Origin: Eubacterium sp.
GTDB taxonomy: Bacteria; Bacillota; Clostridia; Acetivibrionales; DSM-1351
Assembly: GCA_029266335.1 (NCBI GenBank)
Contig: JAQSXC010000003.1
Coordinates: 42,708-106,707, forward strand
Direction of reading: 5' to 3'
DNA length: 64,000 nucleotides
Shown here: piece after piece, positions 61,126-64,000 of the stretch
How the letters are laid out: every line of letters begins with the position of its first letter
Numbering within the stretch: position 1 is the first letter of the stretch
Program-made: the position numbers and the translations under genes
The notes under the pieces: model-generated
What the model saw: the letters and a program-made list of their open reading frames with translations, nothing else
What the model was told of the DNA's origin: nothing
The model's database searches: none

Positions 61126-62847
61126 ATGATTCCAAGAAATGAGTATCCACGACCGCAATTTGTACGCGATAATTGGATAAACTTAAATGGTTTGTGGGAC
61201 TTTTCCTTTGAAGAAGATACATTCGACAAGCAAATAATGGTTCCATATGCGTACCAGACAAAATTATCCGGAATTGATATTCAGGATTTTCACGATACCG
61301 TTTGGTACAGAAGGAGCTTTTTTATTGAAGAAGAGCTTTCCGGGAAAAAAGTGCTGATACATTTCGGTGCTGTTGATTATGAGTGTGATATCTGGATAAA
61401 CGGTGCACATGTCCTTAATCATACAGGCGGACATATGAGCTTTGAAGCCGATATTACAAAATTTATAAAAAAGGGCCAAAATGAAATAAAGCTCAGAGTT
61501 TTTGATGATACCCTGGATTTGGAGCTTCCACGAGGAAAACAGTTCTGGGAGAAAACTTCAAGCGGCATTTTTTATACCCGTACCACAGGTATATGGCAGA
61601 CGGTATGGCTGGAAGTCGTAAATGAGTGCTATCTCTCCAATGTGTGGATGACACCTGATCTGGATAATCTGGCTCTGGAGGTTGAGTATGAGCTGGTGGG
61701 AAATGAGGGTGCAGTGCTGGAAACCACCATAAGCTTTGAGGGAATCGAGGTTGCAACCCACGCTGTTTCATCACCTAGAAACAAGGGAGTATACAAGATA
61801 ACCATAGATCAGCAGGCACTGGTTAAATGGCATTTCCAGGAGGAACTGGTGTGGACACCGGAAAATCCAAGGCTGTTTGATATAGTATTTAAGGTTGTTA
61901 GTGATAACAAGCAGATTGATATAGTAGAATCATATTTTGGGATGCGTAAGGTTTCTATTGTTGACGGAAAATTCATGCTTAATAACCGGCCTTACTATCA
62001 GAAGCTCCTGTTGGATCAGGGGTATTGGGAGGAGTCACTTCTCACGGCTCCGGATGATGAGGCTTTTATTACAGATATCAGGCTGGCAAAAGAAATGGGC
62101 TTTAATGGTGTCAGAAAGCATCAGAAGATTGAGGACCCAAGGTATCTGTATCATGCCGATAAAATGGGCTTTATAGTTTGGGGAGAAATATGTGCGGCTT
62201 ACGTTTATACGAGAAAGTATGTAAAGCGAATTACTAATGAATGGATGGAAGAAATCCTGAGAGATTATAACCATCCCTGCATATTTGCATGGACACCTTT
62301 GAATGAATCCTGGGGAGTTCCCAATATTATGCATGAAGCGGATGAACAGAGCCACAGCGCCGCAATGGTTTATATAACAAAATCCTTGGATAAGACAAGG
62401 CCTGTTATCTCCAATGACGGTTGGGAACACACCTGTACCGATATATTGACCATTCACGACTATGAATCCAGAAAAGAAATCCTGTCAGACAGGTATAAGA
62501 GTCTGGAGAGTACACTGAGTTCAATGCCTGCAAGCAGGTGTTTGTTTGCCCAGGGTTGGAGCTATAGTAATCAACCTGTAATGGTTACAGAATTTGGAGG
62601 AATTTCCTTCAAGAAAGGTCCCTGGGAAGGCTGGGGGTATTCCAATGCCACCTCGGAGGAGGATTTTGCAAACAGGTATTATTCTGTTGTATCACCTATG
62701 CTTGAGTCACCGGTTATCCAGGGTTTCTGCTATACGCAGATAACGGATGTGGAACAGGAGATCAACGGTTTACTTACATATGACAGAAAACCAAAAATTG
62801 ATCCTCAGATAATCAGGGCCATTAATAATGGAACCTGGAAGCCTTAA
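61126..62847 (+). CDS. Glycoside hydrolase family 2 protein
   Basis: Intracellular exo-glycosidase of 573 residues without a signal peptide, so it hydrolyses imported oligosaccharides. The N-terminal sugar-binding domain (FVRDNWINLNGLWDFSFEEDTFDKQIMVPYAYQTKLSG, then VWYRRSFFIEEEL) is followed by the Ig-like domain and the TIM barrel. The acid/base Glu is in WTPLNESWGVPN and the nucleophile Glu in VMVTEFGGIS. GH2 covers beta-galactosidases, beta-glucuronidases, beta-mannosidases and arabinofuranosidases; the precise substrate is open. At 573 residues it is shorter than LacZ. Last gene of the sugar ABC operon. Confidence 0.9.
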   Translation: MIPRNEYPRPQFVRDNWINLNGLWDFSFEEDTFDKQIMVPYAYQTKLSGIDIQDFHDTVWYRRSFFIEEELSGKKVLIHFGAVDYECDIWINGAHVLNHTGGHMSFEADITKFIKKGQNEIKLRVFDDTLDLELPRGKQFWEKTSSGIFYTRTTGIWQTVWLEVVNECYLSNVWMTPDLDNLALEVEYELVGNEGAVLETTISFEGIEVATHAVSSPRNKGVYKITIDQQALVKWHFQEELVWTPENPRLFDIVFKVVSDNKQIDIVESYFGMRKVSIVDGKFMLNNRPYYQKLLLDQGYWEESLLTAPDDEAFITDIRLAKEMGFNGVRKHQKIEDPRYLYHADKMGFIVWGEICAAYVYTRKYVKRITNEWMEEILRDYNHPCIFAWTPLNESWGVPNIMHEADEQSHSAAMVYITKSLDKTRPVISNDGWEHTCTDILTIHDYESRKEILSDRYKSLESTLSSMPASRCLFAQGWSYSNQPVMVTEFGGISFKKGPWEGWGYSNATSEEDFANRYYSVVSPMLESPVIQGFCYTQITDVEQEINGLLTYDRKPKIDPQIIRAINNGTWKP

Positions 62848-62862
62848 AAACAAGTAATTATT

Positions 62863-62899
62863 AAAACGGCAGAACATATTACTGAGCTGCCGTTTTTTT
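62863..62899 (+). terminator. Rho-independent terminator after the GH2 gene
   Basis: AAAACGGCAG and CTGCCGTTTT form a stem around a 14-base loop, with seven T residues. It ends the sugar operon. Confidence 0.9.
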
Positions 62900-62964
62900 A
62901 TGAACAGTTCAGTTGGTGAAAACGGTTCAAACTACATGACAAAGCAAATTAAGGAGGAGCTTTA

Positions 62965-63966
62965 ATGCGAAACAAGGCAATTGACTGCTTTAAGGGCATC
63001 TTGACCATACAGATGATCTTTGCACACTGTCTGCAATTTTTTGTAAATTTCGATTTGTCAAAAAATTATTATTATATTTCGGAGTATATCAATCTTACTA
63101 CTTTTTCCGGTTTCATGTTTGCATTTGGTTTTGCAGCCTATTATGCATACCTAACAAAGCCGTTTTCAGTGGCTTATCCTCGTATTTTATTGAATTCCGG
63201 AAAGACCCTGGCTGCATTTTATATATCAAGCCTGGCCTTCAGGATATTTATTGAGAAGACCATATTCAGCAGGCGGGTGTTTGAGGAAATTTTGTTATTT
63301 AAGTCGTTGGCAGGGTGGTCTGAATTTCTGGCATCCTTTACTGCTGTCATGATAGTGCTTCTTGTGTTTTTCTTTGCATTTAAAAAGGTTAACGGTGTTT
63401 TTGTAATTGCTGCTTTTGCATTAAGCGGAATTATGTGCTTCATACCGTATGGTAATGTTCACCCCGTAGCAGGTCTCTTCATTGGAGGGAAAAACTTTGC
63501 CTATTTTCCGGTTTTTCAGTATATTGTTTATTTTGTAGCAGGTATATATTTTGCTGAAAATAAGGTTGTATTCAACGTGAAACATCTGCTGGCAGCCATT
63601 GCTGCAACCTCGATTTTCCCTGTATACACGGTATTAAAGAATTATCCCTCCAGATTTCCGCCAAGCATAGCATGGATATTTGGTGCCATGTTGTTTGTTT
63701 ACGCATATTATTTGCTTTCAAACGCTGTGGCAGAAAGCAAATTCACACAATGGCTGTCGCAGATTGGGAAGTATAGCCTTTTCTATCTTGTATTGAGTAA
63801 CGTTTTAATATTTGCGGTAAAATCTACAGGCTTTTATCGGATTGGCCCGGCTTATGCGACAGTTATATTCGTACTTATTGTGGCGCTGATATGGTATCTG
63901 TATAAACTCGTAGCTCCGAAAACTGCTGTGAGACCGGCTGTTGAGACAGCTGTCAAAAGTTCATAG
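62965..63966 (+). CDS. Acyltransferase-3-like integral membrane protein
   Basis: A 333-residue protein with about ten hydrophobic helices. The N terminus RNKAIDCFKGILTIQMIFAHCLQFF resembles the acyltransferase-3 (fucose-4-O-acetylase-like) family, whose conserved His is at the position of FAHC; YLVLSNVLIFAVKSTGFY lies near the end. Such proteins O-acylate cell-surface sugars. AAGGAGGAGC precedes the ATG. It begins after a terminator, so it is transcribed separately; 34 bases to the window end hold nothing recognisable. Confidence 0.75.
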   Translation: MRNKAIDCFKGILTIQMIFAHCLQFFVNFDLSKNYYYISEYINLTTFSGFMFAFGFAAYYAYLTKPFSVAYPRILLNSGKTLAAFYISSLAFRIFIEKTIFSRRVFEEILLFKSLAGWSEFLASFTAVMIVLLVFFFAFKKVNGVFVIAAFALSGIMCFIPYGNVHPVAGLFIGGKNFAYFPVFQYIVYFVAGIYFAENKVVFNVKHLLAAIAATSIFPVYTVLKNYPSRFPPSIAWIFGAMLFVYAYYLLSNAVAESKFTQWLSQIGKYSLFYLVLSNVLIFAVKSTGFYRIGPAYATVIFVLIVALIWYLYKLVAPKTAVRPAVETAVKSS

Positions 63967-64000
63967 TGTAAATCAGCGGCATAAATCTGAAAAGGTCTCC

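Noticed and set aside
62915..62930. Catabolite-responsive element TGAAAACGGTTCAA
   Set aside because: Resembles a cre site, but the last conserved positions differ and it lies after the operon terminator, upstream of a membrane acyltransferase; too weak to annotate.

Overview
The window reads as chromosome from a low-to-mid GC, AT-leaning Firmicute of the class Clostridia. The sugar-sensing and uptake loci (binding protein + YesM/YesN two-component system + XylFGH-type ABC transporter, and an ABC/GH2 operon) suggest a mesophilic plant-polysaccharide degrader of the Ruminiclostridium (Clostridium cellulolyticum/papyrosolvens) type. That assignment is inference from gene content and style; no rRNA gene is present. 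No tRNA gene, CRISPR array, insertion sequence or prophage was recognised.

Region 1 (1-16000, + strand) is a near-complete anaerobic (early cobalt insertion) cobalamin cluster: the cobalt ECF transporter (cbiN partial, cbiQ, cbiO), then cbiD, cbiL, cbiF, cbiG, hemA, cbiH, cbiJ, cbiX, cbiET fusion, cbiA, cbiP/cobQ, cbiC, cbiB and cobD. It covers cobalt uptake, 5-aminolevulinate precursor supply, corrin ring contraction, amidation and aminopropanol-arm attachment. SUMT/precorrin-2 dehydrogenase and the nucleotide-loop genes (cobU/S/C/T) are not in the window.

Region 2 (16000-19520) has a TetR regulator with its own palindromic operator, an Fe-S flavoprotein, and a strikingly AT-rich two-gene cassette (AAA/ABC-type ATPase + TOPRIM-like protein) with its own promoter and terminator. 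The cassette looks like an acquired anti-phage defence module. Region 3 (19600-24500, - strand) has glgB, a GNAT protein and a chemoreceptor. Region 4 (24787-35373, - strand) is a sugar uptake and sensing locus: permease, ATPase, two XylF-like lipoproteins, a LUD protein, a YesN-type response regulator, a YesM-type kinase and a membrane-anchored third binding protein. Region 5 (35600-37900, - strand) has an HD-GYP protein and an iron-starvation operon (DUF2325, a C-terminally damaged flavodoxin, DUF3793) behind a perfect 19-bp Fur box.

Region 6 (38100-49062, + strand) is a GntR-controlled nucleoside locus: a BMP-type nucleoside ABC importer followed by an isochorismatase-like hydrolase, PfkB kinase, uridine-phosphorylase-like enzyme, BtpA/SgcQ TIM barrel, iron-containing alcohol dehydrogenase and a TrpA-like TIM barrel lacking a catalytic Asp. 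This may be a little-described nucleoside/pentose-phosphate catabolic route. Region 7 (49100-50510) is the conserved rpsF-ssb-rpsR operon. Region 8 (50590-56051) has an AraC/GyrI regulator divergent from a nucleotidyltransferase and a UvrA-like ATPase, then a frameshifted small gene. Region 9 (56440-62900) is an ArsR-HTH regulator with a large C-terminal domain, a CUT1 sugar ABC transporter and a GH2 glycosidase, with conspicuous TTTAAACAA operator repeats; an acyltransferase-3 membrane protein closes the window.

A short palindromic repeat family (at least seven copies or fragments; shared terminus of the type TTAGGAACAGTTAAATAATAA) runs through the window, usually touching the stop codon of a gene.
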